A stretch of 64,000 bases of DNA from Tetragenococcus halophilus subsp. halophilus DSM 20339 (GCF_003841405.1 NZ_PXYA01000002.1:682001-746000), one strand, 5' to 3'. Shown: positions 8,466 through 19,289, counted from the first letter of the stretch. The notes: a model not told the origin generated them from the sequence alone. Translations and numbers: made by a program.

Positions 8466-8972
8466 ATGTTAAAAAAATCTAGGAAAAATGGGAATTTGTA
8501 TTTTATACTTGCGCTATTGATCATGGCTGTTTTATTTTATAGCTCGTCACAAACTTATGAAACACAATCACAAATTTCTTTATTAGAAAATGTTTTAAAA
8601 AACCAGCCCTTTAAAGATCAATTGAATAATATTTCATTTAAATATGCAGATGATGTAGTAAGCATCGAAGAAAAGGGTTATTTTTCTTTTGTGGAATTTT
8701 TTATACGTAAATTAGCTCATTTTGTAACTTACTTTCTTTTAGCTGGTAGTTTTTTCTTAAGTCTATTACCCAAATTAAAAGTTGTCGGATTTGCTGTTTT
8801 TTTTAGTTGGCTATCGGCTACAGGTTACGCGGGAATGGATGAGTTTCATCAGATGTTAACGCAAGATCGGACCCCGCTATTTCAAGATGTAATGCTGGAT
8901 TCTTTTGGCGCTTTAACTGCTGTTTTATTATGCTGGTTAGTGCTGAAGCTAAAAAAGAGGCGTGTCTTGTAA
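8466..8972 (+). CDS. VanZ-family membrane protein
   Basis: This 168-residue protein has four hydrophobic segments and the conserved VanZ core, with FIRKLAHFVTYFLLA and the acidic GMDEFHQ stretch ahead of the last helix. VanZ from the VanA glycopeptide resistance cluster gives low-level teicoplanin resistance, but most chromosomal relatives have no proven role in it. There are no van genes here, so this is an ordinary housekeeping relative. GGGGGAAAGC precedes the ATG. yebC follows after 87 bases with its own likely promoter. Confidence 0.82.
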   Translation: MLKKSRKNGNLYFILALLIMAVLFYSSSQTYETQSQISLLENVLKNQPFKDQLNNISFKYADDVVSIEEKGYFSFVEFFIRKLAHFVTYFLLAGSFFLSLLPKLKVVGFAVFFSWLSATGYAGMDEFHQMLTQDRTPLFQDVMLDSFGALTAVLLCWLVLKLKKRRVL

Positions 8973-9059
8973 AAACAGGGGTAAAACAGTTATAATATAT
9001 AAGGATACAAAAGTTGGCTTGTACATGTCTAACCAATTTTTTACAAGGAGGAGATCTTT

Positions 9060-9782
9060 TTGTCAGGACATAGTAAATGGAATAATATTCAAGGCAGAAA
9101 AAATGCACAAGATGCTAAAAAAGGAAAAATCTTTCAAAAAATATCTCGTGAAATATATATGGCTGCTAGAAATGGTGGGCCTGATCCAGATACAAATTCA
9201 TCCTTACGAATGGTAATGGATAAGGCCAAGTCTGCGAACATGCCCAATGATAATGTGGAGCGTGCGATCAAAAAGGCAACTAGCAGTACAGATGGAGCTA
9301 ATTACGAGGAAGTAACTTATGAAGGTTATGGACCAGGCGGTGTTGCGGTTTTAGTTGAAACTCTAACAGATAATCGTAATCGCACGGCAACGGATGTAAG
9401 AGTTGCTTTTGATCGTAATGGCGGTAGTTTAGGTGAAACAGGCTCAGTGAGTTATATGTTTGATCGTAAAGGCTATATTGCCATCGAAAGAGAAAACTTG
9501 GATGTAAGTGAAGACGACATGCTAGAAAAAGTTTTAGAAGCAGGTGGTGAGGATCTACTCACTTCTCCTGAAGTGTTTGAGATTTATACGGCTCCGGAAG
9601 ATTTTACTGAAGTACGGGACTTTTTGGAAAAAGAATTTAACTTGGCACAAGCAGAGTTAACAATGGTACCACAAACAACGGTTTTATTAGAAGGTAAGAA
9701 AAAAGAGCAATTTGAGCATTTACTGGACAAATTAGATGAAGATGATGATGTTTCAGAAGTATACACTTCTATTGAAGCATAA
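9060..9782 (+). CDS. yebC: YebC/PmpR-family regulator (TACO1 fold)
   Basis: The protein belongs to the YebC/TACO1 family. Relatives act as transcription regulators (PmpR), and YebC-type proteins have also been linked to relieving ribosome stalls. The N-terminus [21 protein letters not shown] is the family signature, followed by [23 protein letters not shown], and 240 residues is the normal length. The start is TTG at 9060, behind AAGGAGGAG; the ATG at 8962 in another frame is a shadow. A terminator follows at once. Confidence 0.93.
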   Translation: MSGHSKWNNIQGRKNAQDAKKGKIFQKISREIYMAARNGGPDPDTNSSLRMVMDKAKSANMPNDNVERAIKKATSSTDGANYEEVTYEGYGPGGVAVLVETLTDNRNRTATDVRVAFDRNGGSLGETGSVSYMFDRKGYIAIERENLDVSEDDMLEKVLEAGGEDLLTSPEVFEIYTAPEDFTEVRDFLEKEFNLAQAELTMVPQTTVLLEGKKKEQFEHLLDKLDEDDDVSEVYTSIEA

Positions 9783-9783
9783 A

Positions 9784-9815
9784 AAAAGAGAGGTTTTTTG
9801 CCTCTCTTTTTTTAT
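9784..9815. terminator. Bidirectional terminator between yebC and the L,D-transpeptidase gene
   Basis: AAAAAAAGAGAGG and CCTCTCTTTTTTT pair around a short T loop. The A and T runs on both sides suit termination of both converging genes. Confidence 0.85.
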
Positions 9816-9823
9816 GCTTTTTT

Positions 9824-11227
9824 TTAAATAACTACTACAGGTGTACCTACATCGATGTCATTAAATAATTTTTCCATTACATCAGGTGGCGTATTGATGC
9901 AACCATGAGAGCCGCCTTCTTTCCAGCGGTCACCGCCAAAAGTTGGCTGCCAGTCTGCATCATGAATACCAACGCCTGTCCAATCGATAGGTAACCAAAA
10001 ATCAACTGGAGATTCATAATCTTCCCCTGTTAAAGTAGCATCTTCTTCTTTATTCCAAACATAAAACACGCCAGACGGTGTTTTAGTTTTTGGTTTCCCA
10101 GAAACGATATCTGTATCTAAAACAGTTTCCCCGTCTTTATAATACCACATATGTTGATTTTTTAAGTCGACCTCTACATAAGTATCATCAACTAAGGGTT
10201 CACTTGGATCAGCACTACCTTCAACAATAGGGGAGCGTTCAAAATCTTCGCCTGCTAAGACATTTTCACTTAATGCTTCTGTTTCTTGATCTGTAGCAAT
10301 CGTCCAACTTAAAGTTCCCGGTTCGACTGTTACTTCATCTTGTTTCGTACTATCAAATTCTGTGTCATTTTCGCTTGTATTGTAATTATCGCCTAGTTCT
10401 TCCACATATGCTTGAACTTTTTCTTGGTTTACATCAACTTTTCCGTCTTCGTCGTTGTATTCAACCCAATCCATAATTTTTTCTTGCGGAATTTCAACGT
10501 CTTCCCCGTTAATTTTATAGGTACCCTTTATTTGAGCTACACTATTTAACTGATCGAGTTTTTTGTTTAAATCTTCGTCATTTGAAGTGACCTCAGGTTC
10601 TTTTTGATAGCTGTTCAATTCTAGCTCGTTTTTACCTTCTAAAACATCTTTTTGAAGATTTTCGCTAGCTTGTTTGCTATCGATCTCATCTCCTTGTTTT
10701 TCCGGCTCGATGACAAAACCGTCGTCGTCTTTATCAATTTTAGCATTTTCAGTTTGTGTTCGGTTCTCATTGACCGCAGCCAATTCTTGTTCAATTGATT
10801 TTGTTTGCTGGTTAAGTGTTTGTTTATCAAAGGCGGCTGTATTAAGAGATAATTTTTGTTTGTTAGTTGATAAAGAAGAAAGGCCCCACTGCCAGTTGTT
10901 TTGCTTATTGATCATGGATTCTAGCTCATCAGAAAAATCCGTTTCTAGTCCTAAATCGACTTTTTTCAGTGTTTTCCATTCTTTGCCATCTTGTTCTATT
11001 GTAAATTCTTGGGCATCATAGCGTTCATGTAATACATCATTGGCCTGTTGGGCCGTTAAATTACTTACTTTTGTGCCATTAATGAAGGTATCAGGTAAAA
11101 AGTGGTCGGAATAATGCATACTACGATAAGCATACCCCCCAATTGCCACAATGAGTACTACAAGTAAACCAATGAGAATCGTACGGGTCGACTTTTTCAT
11201 CTTCGAACGTTTATCTAAACGTGACAT
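9824..11227 (-). CDS. L,D-transpeptidase (YkuD) with N-terminal anchor
   Basis: This cell-wall enzyme probably makes 3-3 peptide cross-links, which resist most beta-lactams. A membrane segment at about residues 15-32 anchors it outside the cell. A long acidic region follows, of the type carrying PG-binding-4 repeats found in Gram-positive L,D-transpeptidases such as Ldtfm of Enterococcus faecium. The C-terminal YkuD domain carries the catalytic motif SHGCINTP, with the cysteine near residue 443 of 467, and GIHDADW supplies the conserved histidine. The start is the ATG at 11227 with AAGGAG twelve bases upstream. It forms a single-gene unit. The strongly acidic middle part fits a halophilic or halotolerant host. 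Confidence 0.9.
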   Translation of the reverse strand: MSRLDKRSKMKKSTRTILIGLLVVLIVAIGGYAYRSMHYSDHFLPDTFINGTKVSNLTAQQANDVLHERYDAQEFTIEQDGKEWKTLKKVDLGLETDFSDELESMINKQNNWQWGLSSLSTNKQKLSLNTAAFDKQTLNQQTKSIEQELAAVNENRTQTENAKIDKDDDGFVIEPEKQGDEIDSKQASENLQKDVLEGKNELELNSYQKEPEVTSNDEDLNKKLDQLNSVAQIKGTYKINGEDVEIPQEKIMDWVEYNDEDGKVDVNQEKVQAYVEELGDNYNTSENDTEFDSTKQDEVTVEPGTLSWTIATDQETEALSENVLAGEDFERSPIVEGSADPSEPLVDDTYVEVDLKNQHMWYYKDGETVLDTDIVSGKPKTKTPSGVFYVWNKEEDATLTGEDYESPVDFWLPIDWTGVGIHDADWQPTFGGDRWKEGGSHGCINTPPDVMEKLFNDIDVGTPVVVI

Positions 11228-11340
11228 GCAGTTTGTCAGCTCCTTAAACTAAATAAATTCTTTTTCATACCATAGCATATTTGTAAGAAAAATCGAACCA
11301 ATTCTTATTAAAACTAATAATAATTTAATACTTAAAGTAA

Positions 11341-11424
11341 GGATACTACGCCTCGCTTTTGCTCGCCCTAGTACTGTTCATCAACTACTCTTCGCTCCTC
11401 TTAGTCGCTAAATCGTAGTGATTC
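11341..11424. repeat. Unexplained GC-richer intergenic block with inverted ends
   Basis: Within an otherwise AT-rich gap, this block is richer in GC and starts with ACTACG and ends with CGTAGT. Inside, on the minus strand, are GCGAG-CAAAA-GCGAG and GGAGCGAAGAG, a purine-rich pattern. It has no open frame. The layout resembles a small dispersed repeat or a folded RNA, but only one copy is present here. Confidence 0.35.
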
Positions 11425-11429
11425 ACAGC

Positions 11430-11463
11430 AAAAAAGGGAACGGCTCGAAATAGAGCCGTTCCC
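11430..11463 (-). terminator. Terminator of ldh
   Basis: GGGAACGGCTC and GAGCCGTTCCC form a perfect 11-base stem, and on the minus strand it is followed by TTTTTT. It ends the leftward ldh transcript. Confidence 0.9.
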
Positions 11464-11496
11464 GATGAGATGAATTGTTTGTTAAAAGAACGAAAA

Positions 11497-12513
<1,017 letters not shown>

Positions 12514-12536
12514 CTATGTATTTATACTAACATTTT

Positions 12537-12552
12537 ATGACATTTTTGTCAT
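12537..12552. promoter_or_regulatory. Palindrome in the ldh promoter region
   Basis: ATGACATTTTTGTCAT is a perfect inverted repeat with six-base arms and a four-base centre. On the minus strand its left arm can serve as a -35 box (ATGACA), with TAGTAT 17 bases on as a -10. This suggests an operator for ldh. It does not match the usual Rex site. Confidence 0.4.
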
Positions 12553-12702
12553 TCAATTTATAAAACATTATAACAAGTTTGTTTATCTGTACTAGTTTTT
12601 GAGAGACTTGTGATTGCTGTGTGATAAGTGTTTCAAGCGGTTACGTTAAATATTTAAAAAAATGTCAAAGAAATTTGATTCTAAGCGAAAAAGCTTTGTT
12701 TA

Positions 12703-12754
12703 TGTTATAATTTATACAATAATTCTGAAACTGGACAATGAAATATTTGTCCAG
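12703..12754 (+). promoter_or_regulatory. Extended -10 promoter and leader hairpin of pth
   Basis: TGTTATAAT at 12703-12711 is an extended -10 box without a clear -35. Twenty bases on, CTGGACA (12731-12737) and TGTCCAG (12748-12754) form a perfect seven-base stem in the leader of pth. No T run follows, so it is not an ordinary terminator. Confidence 0.45.
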
Positions 12755-12797
12755 CATTTTGTTGTCTTAAAAATCTTTTAGTAATGGAGTCTCATCA

Positions 12798-13358
12798 ATG
12801 AAAATGATTGTAGGACTGGGGAACCCAGGGAAAAAATACGAAAACACAAAACATAATGTCGGTTTTATGACAGTAGAGCGCTTAGCAAAAACACATGAGG
12901 TTACTTTTAAGAAAAATCCTTTTGAGGCAGAAGTAGCTGATTTTTTTGTGAACGGTGAAAAGATATTGCTCGTTAAACCGCAGACTTATATGAATGATTC
13001 AGGAAGGGCTGTAGGACCTTTGATGACCTATTTTGGTATATATAAAGAAGAACTTATAGTAGTTCATGATGATTTGGATTTGACGGTAGGAAAAATTCGC
13101 TTACGACAAAAAGGAAGCGCTGGTGGTCATAATGGTATAAAAAGCATTATTTCACATTTAGGCTCTAATGAATTTGGCCGTTTGAAAATAGGAATAGGAC
13201 ATCCACAAGAACACACCACAGTTGTTAACCATGTCTTACAGCCGTTTAATAAACAACAACAAGCGGTCATGACTGAAAGTATTGATAAAGCGAAAGAAGC
13301 AATAGATTATTTTATCGAAACGAATAATTTTACTCAGGTGATGAATCGCTTTAATTAA
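12798..13358 (+). CDS. pth: Peptidyl-tRNA hydrolase
   Basis: This enzyme frees tRNA from peptidyl-tRNAs that drop off the ribosome. The N-terminal GLGNPGKKYENTKHNVGF contains the conserved Asn and catalytic His; KPQTYMNDSG and VHDDLDL are further signatures. The length of 186 residues is normal. It opens the pth-mfd-flippase-S4 run, with mfd 35 bases downstream and a shared transcript likely. Confidence 0.96.
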   Translation: MKMIVGLGNPGKKYENTKHNVGFMTVERLAKTHEVTFKKNPFEAEVADFFVNGEKILLVKPQTYMNDSGRAVGPLMTYFGIYKEELIVVHDDLDLTVGKIRLRQKGSAGGHNGIKSIISHLGSNEFGRLKIGIGHPQEHTTVVNHVLQPFNKQQQAVMTESIDKAKEAIDYFIETNNFTQVMNRFN

Positions 13359-13393
13359 ATGAGAATTAGATATAAAAGGAGTAAAGGGAACTT

Positions 13394-16300
13394 ATGGATT
13401 TAATTGAATTAGTCACTCAAATGCCGCTCGTTAAAGATTGGCATCAAGCAATCAAAGAACATCGTCAGCGACAATTGCTCACCGGACTAGCAAATTCGGC
13501 GAAAACATTAGCTATTGCTAGTGCTTATCGTAAATTTAAGCAACAAATCATCGTCGCTTCACCTAACCTTTACTATGCTAACCAACTAGCAGAAGATTTG
13601 ATGCAAGTAACAGAAGACGTATATATATTTCCGGTAGATGAAGTTCTTTCAGCTGAAATGGCATTTTCATCACCAGAGACAAGGGCACAGCGAGTGACGA
13701 CACTAAATGCACTTGCGGCGAATAAAACAGGTATTTACATATTACCTGCAGCTGCCTTGCGTAAATATCTGCCTACACCCGAGTTATGGGAAAGCTATCG
13801 TTTTCATTGGCAAATTGGCTCAGAAATTAATTGGCAACAACTAGCGCAACAACTTGTTTTGATGGGCTATCAACGAGAATCGATGATCGCAAAACCAGGT
13901 GAATTTAGTATTCGTGGTAGTATTTTAGATATTTATCCTCTGACTACACCTCATCCGGTAAGAATTGAACTGTTTGATGTGGAAATTGATTCAATTCGTT
14001 ATTTTGACGTGGCAACGCAACGTTCCTTAGAAAATCTAGAAGAAGTTACGATTTTACCGACGACTGAACTTATTTTTTCAAAAAAAGATTTGGAAAATGG
14101 GAGTATACAATTACAGGAATTATTGGATAAGCGTTTGTCTGTGACTACAGAACAAACCAATATAGACTTTTTAAATGATTACTTTGGACAATTGATTGCT
14201 TCTTGGAAACAAGGTGTTCCTGGAGAAGCCCCTGGGATGTATGCGGATATTTTGTATCCAGAACAAACAAATATACTATCCTATTTCCAAAATGATGCGC
14301 TTCTTTTTGTTGATGATTACGCTCGTATTTTAGAAACGAATCGTCAGATTGAACAAGAAGAAGCAGAATGGCAGACGCAAAAGATAGAGGAGTTACGTGT
14401 ATTTCCTGAACAGACTTTTGGACAAAAGCTGCAACCTATTTTTCAACAAACGAAGTTTGCTGCGACATTTTTCTCTTTATTTCAAAAGGGAATGGGAAAT
14501 ATCCGGTTTGAAGCAATTCATAACTTTCAATATCGACCAATGCAACAATTTTTTGGTCAAATGGGTCTTCTTAAAGCAGAAATGGATCGTTGGGAAAAAC
14601 AAAATCAAACGGTTGTGTTTTTGGTCAGCGATGAACAACGTGCGCAAAAATTAGCGCAAGATTTTCGCGACTACGAAATTTACGCAGTGGAAACACAGCC
14701 AGATGAGTTGCTTTTACAAGGTACGCAAATCGTACAAGGGAGTTTGCAAAGCGGTTTTGAATTGCCACAAGACCAGCTTGTCGTCGTAACGGAAAAAGAG
14801 ATCTTCCAAAAAGTAAAGAAAAAACGAGCGAAAAAGCAAACTTTGTCCAATGCTGAACGCTTGAAAAGCTACAATGAGTTAAATCCCGGGGACTATGTTG
14901 TTCACGCAAATCACGGGATTGGTAAATATTTGGGTATTGAAACCTTAGAAGTTGATGGTATACATCAAGACTACATGACGATTTTATACCAAAATGATGA
15001 CAAGCTGTTTATTCCTGTGTCACAGTTAAACTTAATACAAAAATATGTTGCTTCAGAAAATGCGTCGCCTAAAATTAATAAATTAGGTGGAAGCTCTTGG
15101 GAAAAAACGAAGCAAAAAGTTTCGAACCAAATTGAAGATATTGCTGACGATTTGATTCAATTATATGCACAAAGAGAAGCTGAAAAAGGCTACGCTTTTG
15201 CCCCCGATGATGCCTACCAGAAAGAGTTTGAAGATGCTTTTGCTTATACAGAGACTGATGACCAATTGCGTAGTGCCGAAGAAATTAAGCGTGATATGGA
15301 AAAAGAAAAATCAATGGATCGCCTGTTAGTGGGCGATGTTGGTTTTGGTAAGACAGAAGTTGCATTGCGGGCGGCATTTAAAGCCATTAAGGAAAGTAAG
15401 CAAGTTGCTATTTTAGTTCCAACGACTATATTGGCTCAACAGCACTATGAGACTATGATCGATCGTTTTGCAGGTCTTCCAGTAAATGTAGGATTATTAA
15501 GTCGCTTCCGTACTAAAAAACAGCAAGACGAAACAATTAGACAATTAAATACGGGACAAGTTGATATTGTTGTAGGGACACACCGTCTTTTATCTAAGGA
15601 TGTTCAGTTTAGTGATCTAGGTTTATTAGTGATTGATGAAGAACAGCGCTTTGGCGTGAAGCATAAAGAACGGTTGAAACAACTAAGAGCACAAGTTGAT
15701 GTGCTAACTTTGACAGCAACACCGATCCCTAGGACGTTGCATATGTCGATGTTAGGTGTACGAGATTTATCGGTAATTGAAACACCTCCAGAAAACCGTT
15801 ATCCTATCCAAACTTATGTTATGGAAGCCAATCCAGGAGCTATCAGAGAAGCTATCCAGAGAGAAATCGCTCGGGGTGGCCAGGTCTTTTATTTGTATAA
15901 TCGAGTTGAAAGTATTGAAAGAAAAGTTGATGAAATTCAACAATTAGTACCTGACGCTAGAATTGGTTATGCTCATGGTCAAATGACAGAAATTCAACTG
16001 GAAAATACGCTGTTTGATTTTATCAATGGACAATATGATGTGTTAATCACTACTACGATTATTGAAACAGGGGTAGATATTCCTAATGTCAATACATTAT
16101 TTGTTGAAAACGCGGACTATATGGGGCTTTCCACGCTTTATCAATTAAGAGGACGCGTAGGACGAACGAACCGAGTGGCTTATGCCTATTTCATGTATGA
16201 ACCACAAAAGATATTAAATGAGGTAAGTGAAAAACGGCTACAGGCGATCAAAGACTTTACTGAATTAGGTTCAGGTTTTAAAATTGCTATGCGTGATTTA

Positions 16301-16927
16301 TCCATTCGCGGCGCTGGAAATCTTTTAGGTGCTCAGCAACATGGCTTCATCAACTCTGTTGGTTTTGATATGTATACACAGATGTTAGAAGAAGCTGTGA
16401 CAAGAAAACAAGGGAAAAATACCCAAATGCAAAAAACAGCAGCTGAAATCGATCTTGCAATTGATGCTTATATTCCTGCTGATTATATTGCTGATGAAAG
16501 ACAAAAAATCGAAATTTATAAACGTGTACGTGAATTGGACAGTACAGATAGTCTTGATGAATTACAAGATGATTTATTAGATCGTTTTGGAGAATTTCCT
16601 GATGAAGTCGCTCATTTATTATCAATAGGCGAAATGAAGATGAACGCTGATCGTGCTTTAGTTGAGAAAATAACTAAAGTCGATCAAACTTTGGTAGTTA
16701 GTTTAAGTAAAATTGGTACGAATAAGTTTTCTGTAGAACAATTATTTTCTGCACTTTCTTCGACTAAACTGAAAGCTACAATGGGTGTTGAAAAAGAACA
16801 AATGCAAATTAAACTGACTATACCTGCACAAACACAAGAAATGGTTTGGATACAAGAATTACAGTCATTTATTAAAGCTTTACGTGAAGAAGGATACCAG
16901 ACTCAATTACAAAGCCAAAACCAATAA
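13394..16927 (+). CDS. mfd: Transcription-repair coupling factor
   Basis: Mfd removes RNA polymerase stalled at DNA damage and recruits UvrA. The N-terminal UvrB-like region is followed by the RNA polymerase interaction domain (LNPGDYVVHANHGIGKYLG, near residue 500) and then the RecG-like translocase. The latter has Walker A GDVGFGKTE at 647-655, Walker B in VIDEEQRFG, and the helicase motif LTATPIPRTLHM. The C-terminal TRCF domain ends the 1177-residue protein, a full length. AAAAGGAG precedes the ATG. Confidence 0.97.
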   Translation: MDLIELVTQMPLVKDWHQAIKEHRQRQLLTGLANSAKTLAIASAYRKFKQQIIVASPNLYYANQLAEDLMQVTEDVYIFPVDEVLSAEMAFSSPETRAQRVTTLNALAANKTGIYILPAAALRKYLPTPELWESYRFHWQIGSEINWQQLAQQLVLMGYQRESMIAKPGEFSIRGSILDIYPLTTPHPVRIELFDVEIDSIRYFDVATQRSLENLEEVTILPTTELIFSKKDLENGSIQLQELLDKRLSVTTEQTNIDFLNDYFGQLIASWKQGVPGEAPGMYADILYPEQTNILSYFQNDALLFVDDYARILETNRQIEQEEAEWQTQKIEELRVFPEQTFGQKLQPIFQQTKFAATFFSLFQKGMGNIRFEAIHNFQYRPMQQFFGQMGLLKAEMDRWEKQNQTVVFLVSDEQRAQKLAQDFRDYEIYAVETQPDELLLQGTQIVQGSLQSGFELPQDQLVVVTEKEIFQKVKKKRAKKQTLSNAERLKSYNELNPGDYVVHANHGIGKYLGIETLEVDGIHQDYMTILYQNDDKLFIPVSQLNLIQKYVASENASPKINKLGGSSWEKTKQKVSNQIEDIADDLIQLYAQREAEKGYAFAPDDAYQKEFEDAFAYTETDDQLRSAEEIKRDMEKEKSMDRLLVGDVGFGKTEVALRAAFKAIKESKQVAILVPTTILAQQHYETMIDRFAGLPVNVGLLSRFRTKKQQDETIRQLNTGQVDIVVGTHRLLSKDVQFSDLGLLVIDEEQRFGVKHKERLKQLRAQVDVLTLTATPIPRTLHMSMLGVRDLSVIETPPENRYPIQTYVMEANPGAIREAIQREIARGGQVFYLYNRVESIERKVDEIQQLVPDARIGYAHGQMTEIQLENTLFDFINGQYDVLITTTIIETGVDIPNVNTLFVENADYMGLSTLYQLRGRVGRTNRVAYAYFMYEPQKILNEVSEKRLQAIKDFTELGSGFKIAMRDLSIRGAGNLLGAQQHGFINSVGFDMYTQMLEEAVTRKQGKNTQMQKTAAEIDLAIDAYIPADYIADERQKIEIYKRVRELDSTDSLDELQDDLLDRFGEFPDEVAHLLSIGEMKMNADRALVEKITKVDQTLVVSLSKIGTNKFSVEQLFSALSSTKLKATMGVEKEQMQIKLTIPAQTQEMVWIQELQSFIKALREEGYQTQLQSQNQ

Positions 16928-16962
16928 GTTAGTAGAAAGGGGGATTAGCGATTCGCAACCAG

Positions 16963-18540
16963 ATGAAAACAATGATGGAAGGAGCACTTATTTTAACCAT
17001 TGCTTCTTTTATCGCAAAAGTACTCAGTGCGATTTATCGCATTCCCTTTCAGAATATAGTTGGTGATGAAGGATTCTATGTTTATCAGCAAGTGTATCCT
17101 ATTTATGGTATTGCCATGACTTTTGCGTTGACGGGTTTCCCACAATTTTTATCAAAATTAGTAGCTGAACAAACAGGTCCGCAAGAAAAACGGCGTATTT
17201 TGGATGAAAGTTATTCTTTGCTGTGGTGGAGCGCTTTTATTTTATGGGCGATAACTTTTTTATTTAGCCGTGGTCTTGCCAGTTCAATGGGAGATCCAGA
17301 ACTGGCAATGGTCATCCGAGTCGCTTCTTTCACCTTTTTATTGATGCCAGCTTTATCTTTATATCGTGGACTATTTCAAGGAGATTTGTTAATGGTACCT
17401 ACAGCAGTTTCGCAAGTAATCGAACAACTGTTACGAGTAGGGATTATTTTATTGTCGGCGGTTGGTTTTATTCGTTTTTCTTTGTCCATTTATCAAACAG
17501 GCGCTTTTGCAATGTCAGGTGCTTTTGTAGGTGGTTTGGTGGCGTGGCTTATCTTGATTTATTACGATCGAAAAATTTATGGTATTCATTTACGTCCACA
17601 ATTATTTCTACCACGTATTCCTAAAAAGAGTAGGTTGATTAGACGCTTTTTTGTTGAAGGCGGTTTGGTGTCTGTTTACAGTGGTATGTTAATTTTGTTT
17701 CAGTTGGTTGACTCATTTTTAATCGTTAATTCATTAACCAGCAGTGGTTTAGCTGAACAAAGCGCTAAAGTAGCAAAAGGAATCTATGATCGCGGGCAAC
17801 CGCTTGTTCAACTAGGTTTAGTTGTTGCAACAGCTTTAAGTGCTACTTTTTTACCGGCATTAACAAAATTGATCATACAAAATAACCAAAAGAAGTTTGT
17901 CATGTCTGCTAAAATATATCTACGTTTTACCTCGGCGATAGCTGGCGCAGCTTCCTGTGGGCTAGCGGTATTAGTTCCGTATTTAAACTTTGCTTTATTT
18001 AAAGATTCTTTGGGAAATACGACATTAATGGCATTTGTTTTGGCTGTAGGACTGATGGCAGAAGTTCAGGCTTATCAAAGCATTGCACAAAGCCAAGGTG
18101 TATATTTTCAAGCACTAAAAGCAGCCGCTAAGGGTTTTGTAGTAAAACTTTTAGCTACTGGCATACTGGTGTTTTATTTAGGGACGTTGGGCGCCAGTTT
18201 AGCAACACTTTTAGGATTATTTACGGTTTTGTGGTCTTTAACAAAAGCGGAAAAAAAGAGTATCAATCGTTTTAAAAAAGAACGGCATTTTGCTTGGAAA
18301 TTAATCAGTTGTCTTTTTTTAATGCTCATTACTTTACTGTTATTTTTTAGTGTCATTCGTTTAACTTTTGGGGCATTGGACACTCGCTTATTTGCTTTTA
18401 TTTTAAGCTTGTTGGCTGTTTTATTAGGAGCGGGTGTATTTATAAAAGCTGCTGTTATGCTTGATTTGTTTACTGTACGGGAGTGGTTGTTGTTACCTTT
18501 TGGGAAAAAGATTTTACGTATCGGAGGAAAAAATAAATGA
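16963..18540 (+). CDS. MATE/MurJ-like lipid flippase (SpoVB/YabM type)
   Basis: This is a polytopic membrane protein of the MVF/polysaccharide-export superfamily with about 14 segments over 525 residues. Relatives flip lipid-linked cell-wall precursors or sugar carriers. The N-terminus [20 protein letters not shown] and the conserved [15 protein letters not shown] are typical of the SpoVB/YabM/YtgP group. The start is uncertain: the strong AAAGGGGG site lies 19 bases before the ATG but only seven bases before an in-frame ATT at 16951. The stop overlaps the S4 gene by four bases, so they are coupled. Whether it acts on lipid II or on another polymer carrier cannot be decided here. Confidence 0.85.
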   Translation: MKTMMEGALILTIASFIAKVLSAIYRIPFQNIVGDEGFYVYQQVYPIYGIAMTFALTGFPQFLSKLVAEQTGPQEKRRILDESYSLLWWSAFILWAITFLFSRGLASSMGDPELAMVIRVASFTFLLMPALSLYRGLFQGDLLMVPTAVSQVIEQLLRVGIILLSAVGFIRFSLSIYQTGAFAMSGAFVGGLVAWLILIYYDRKIYGIHLRPQLFLPRIPKKSRLIRRFFVEGGLVSVYSGMLILFQLVDSFLIVNSLTSSGLAEQSAKVAKGIYDRGQPLVQLGLVVATALSATFLPALTKLIIQNNQKKFVMSAKIYLRFTSAIAGAASCGLAVLVPYLNFALFKDSLGNTTLMAFVLAVGLMAEVQAYQSIAQSQGVYFQALKAAAKGFVVKLLATGILVFYLGTLGASLATLLGLFTVLWSLTKAEKKSINRFKKERHFAWKLISCLFLMLITLLLFFSVIRLTFGALDTRLFAFILSLLAVLLGAGVFIKAAVMLDLFTVREWLLLPFGKKILRIGGKNK

Positions 18541-18794
18541 GAATAGATAAATTTTTAAAGATTTCCAGATTGATCAAACGACGTTCGGTTGCCAAAGAGG
18601 TGGCCGATAAAGGTCGCGTTCAGGTCAATGGAAATTTAGCAAAGTCAAGTAGCAATGTTCAAATCGGTGATATAGTAAAAATTCAATTTGGTAATCGAAC
18701 GATTGAATTGAAGGTCAATGCTTTGCATGAATCAACGAAAAAAGAAGATGCACAAGAAATGTATGAGATCGTTTCTGACGAAAGAAAAATTTAA
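18537..18794 (+). CDS. rqcP: S4-domain RNA-binding protein RqcP
   Basis: The 85-residue protein is almost entirely one S4 RNA-binding domain ([21 protein letters not shown]). The Bacillus homologue RqcP (YabO) works with RqcH in ribosome-associated quality control, helping to add alanine tails to stalled peptides on 50S subunits. Its gene begins inside the stop codon of the flippase gene, the order seen in many Firmicutes. A promoter-like TATAAT after its stop suggests that divIC can be transcribed separately. Confidence 0.9.
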   Translation: MRIDKFLKISRLIKRRSVAKEVADKGRVQVNGNLAKSSSNVQIGDIVKIQFGNRTIELKVNALHESTKKEDAQEMYEIVSDERKI

Positions 18795-18869
18795 CTAATT
18801 TGCGTTAGACAAGCATAGAGGATGTTGGTATAATAAAGGTCAACTAAGGAGAAGACTGGAGCGGTTTGA

Positions 18870-19289
18870 GTGGACAAGCAAGAAAAATCAAAAGTAAAAG
18901 TCTTAGACAATGAATATGCCAAAAAACAATATGCAAAATATGCAAAAGAACAACGCCAAATTATCTTTAGACGACGTCGTTTAATGGCGATTTTTGTTGT
19001 CGCTGCTATTATTTTCTTAAGTGTGGGCATATCTTTGTTTAATGACTACCTTCGTTTGCAAAAACTAGAAGATTATAAAGAAGAAACAGTAGTTAAGCAA
19101 AAAAAAGTGGCTAAACAAAAAGAGGATTTAAAAAGTGATGTCTCTTTGCTAAAAGATGAAGATTATGTTGCAAAAATCGCCAGAAGTCGCTTTTTATACT
19201 CAGACGATGATGAAATCGTTTTTCCGCTTCCAGGAAATGAGTCTGGTGTAGCCAATGAAAGTGATGAGGAAACGGATGAATCCAATTAG
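18870..19289 (+). CDS. divIC: Septum formation initiator DivIC (FtsB-like)
   Basis: DivIC is a bitopic divisome protein that joins FtsL and DivIB at the septum. The 139-residue product has a basic cytoplasmic N-terminus, a single membrane segment at about residues 37-53, then a coiled coil and the conserved VAKIARSRFLYSDDDEIVFPLP stretch. The start is GTG at 18870 with TGGAG upstream. The acidic tail (ESDEETDESN) is unusual in charge but short. Confidence 0.92.
   Translation: MDKQEKSKVKVLDNEYAKKQYAKYAKEQRQIIFRRRRLMAIFVVAAIIFLSVGISLFNDYLRLQKLEDYKEETVVKQKKVAKQKEDLKSDVSLLKDEDYVAKIARSRFLYSDDDEIVFPLPGNESGVANESDEETDESN

Noticed and set aside
8466-8972. The VanZ-like gene as a glycopeptide resistance gene
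   Set aside because: No vanHAXY or regulatory genes are nearby and chromosomal VanZ relatives are common without resistance.
9584-9766. Antisense frame within yebC
   Set aside because: It is low complexity, mirrors the acidic end of YebC, and has no ribosome binding site.
12632-12645. A cre site upstream of ldh
   Set aside because: It matches only about 10 of 14 positions, with mismatches at conserved bases.
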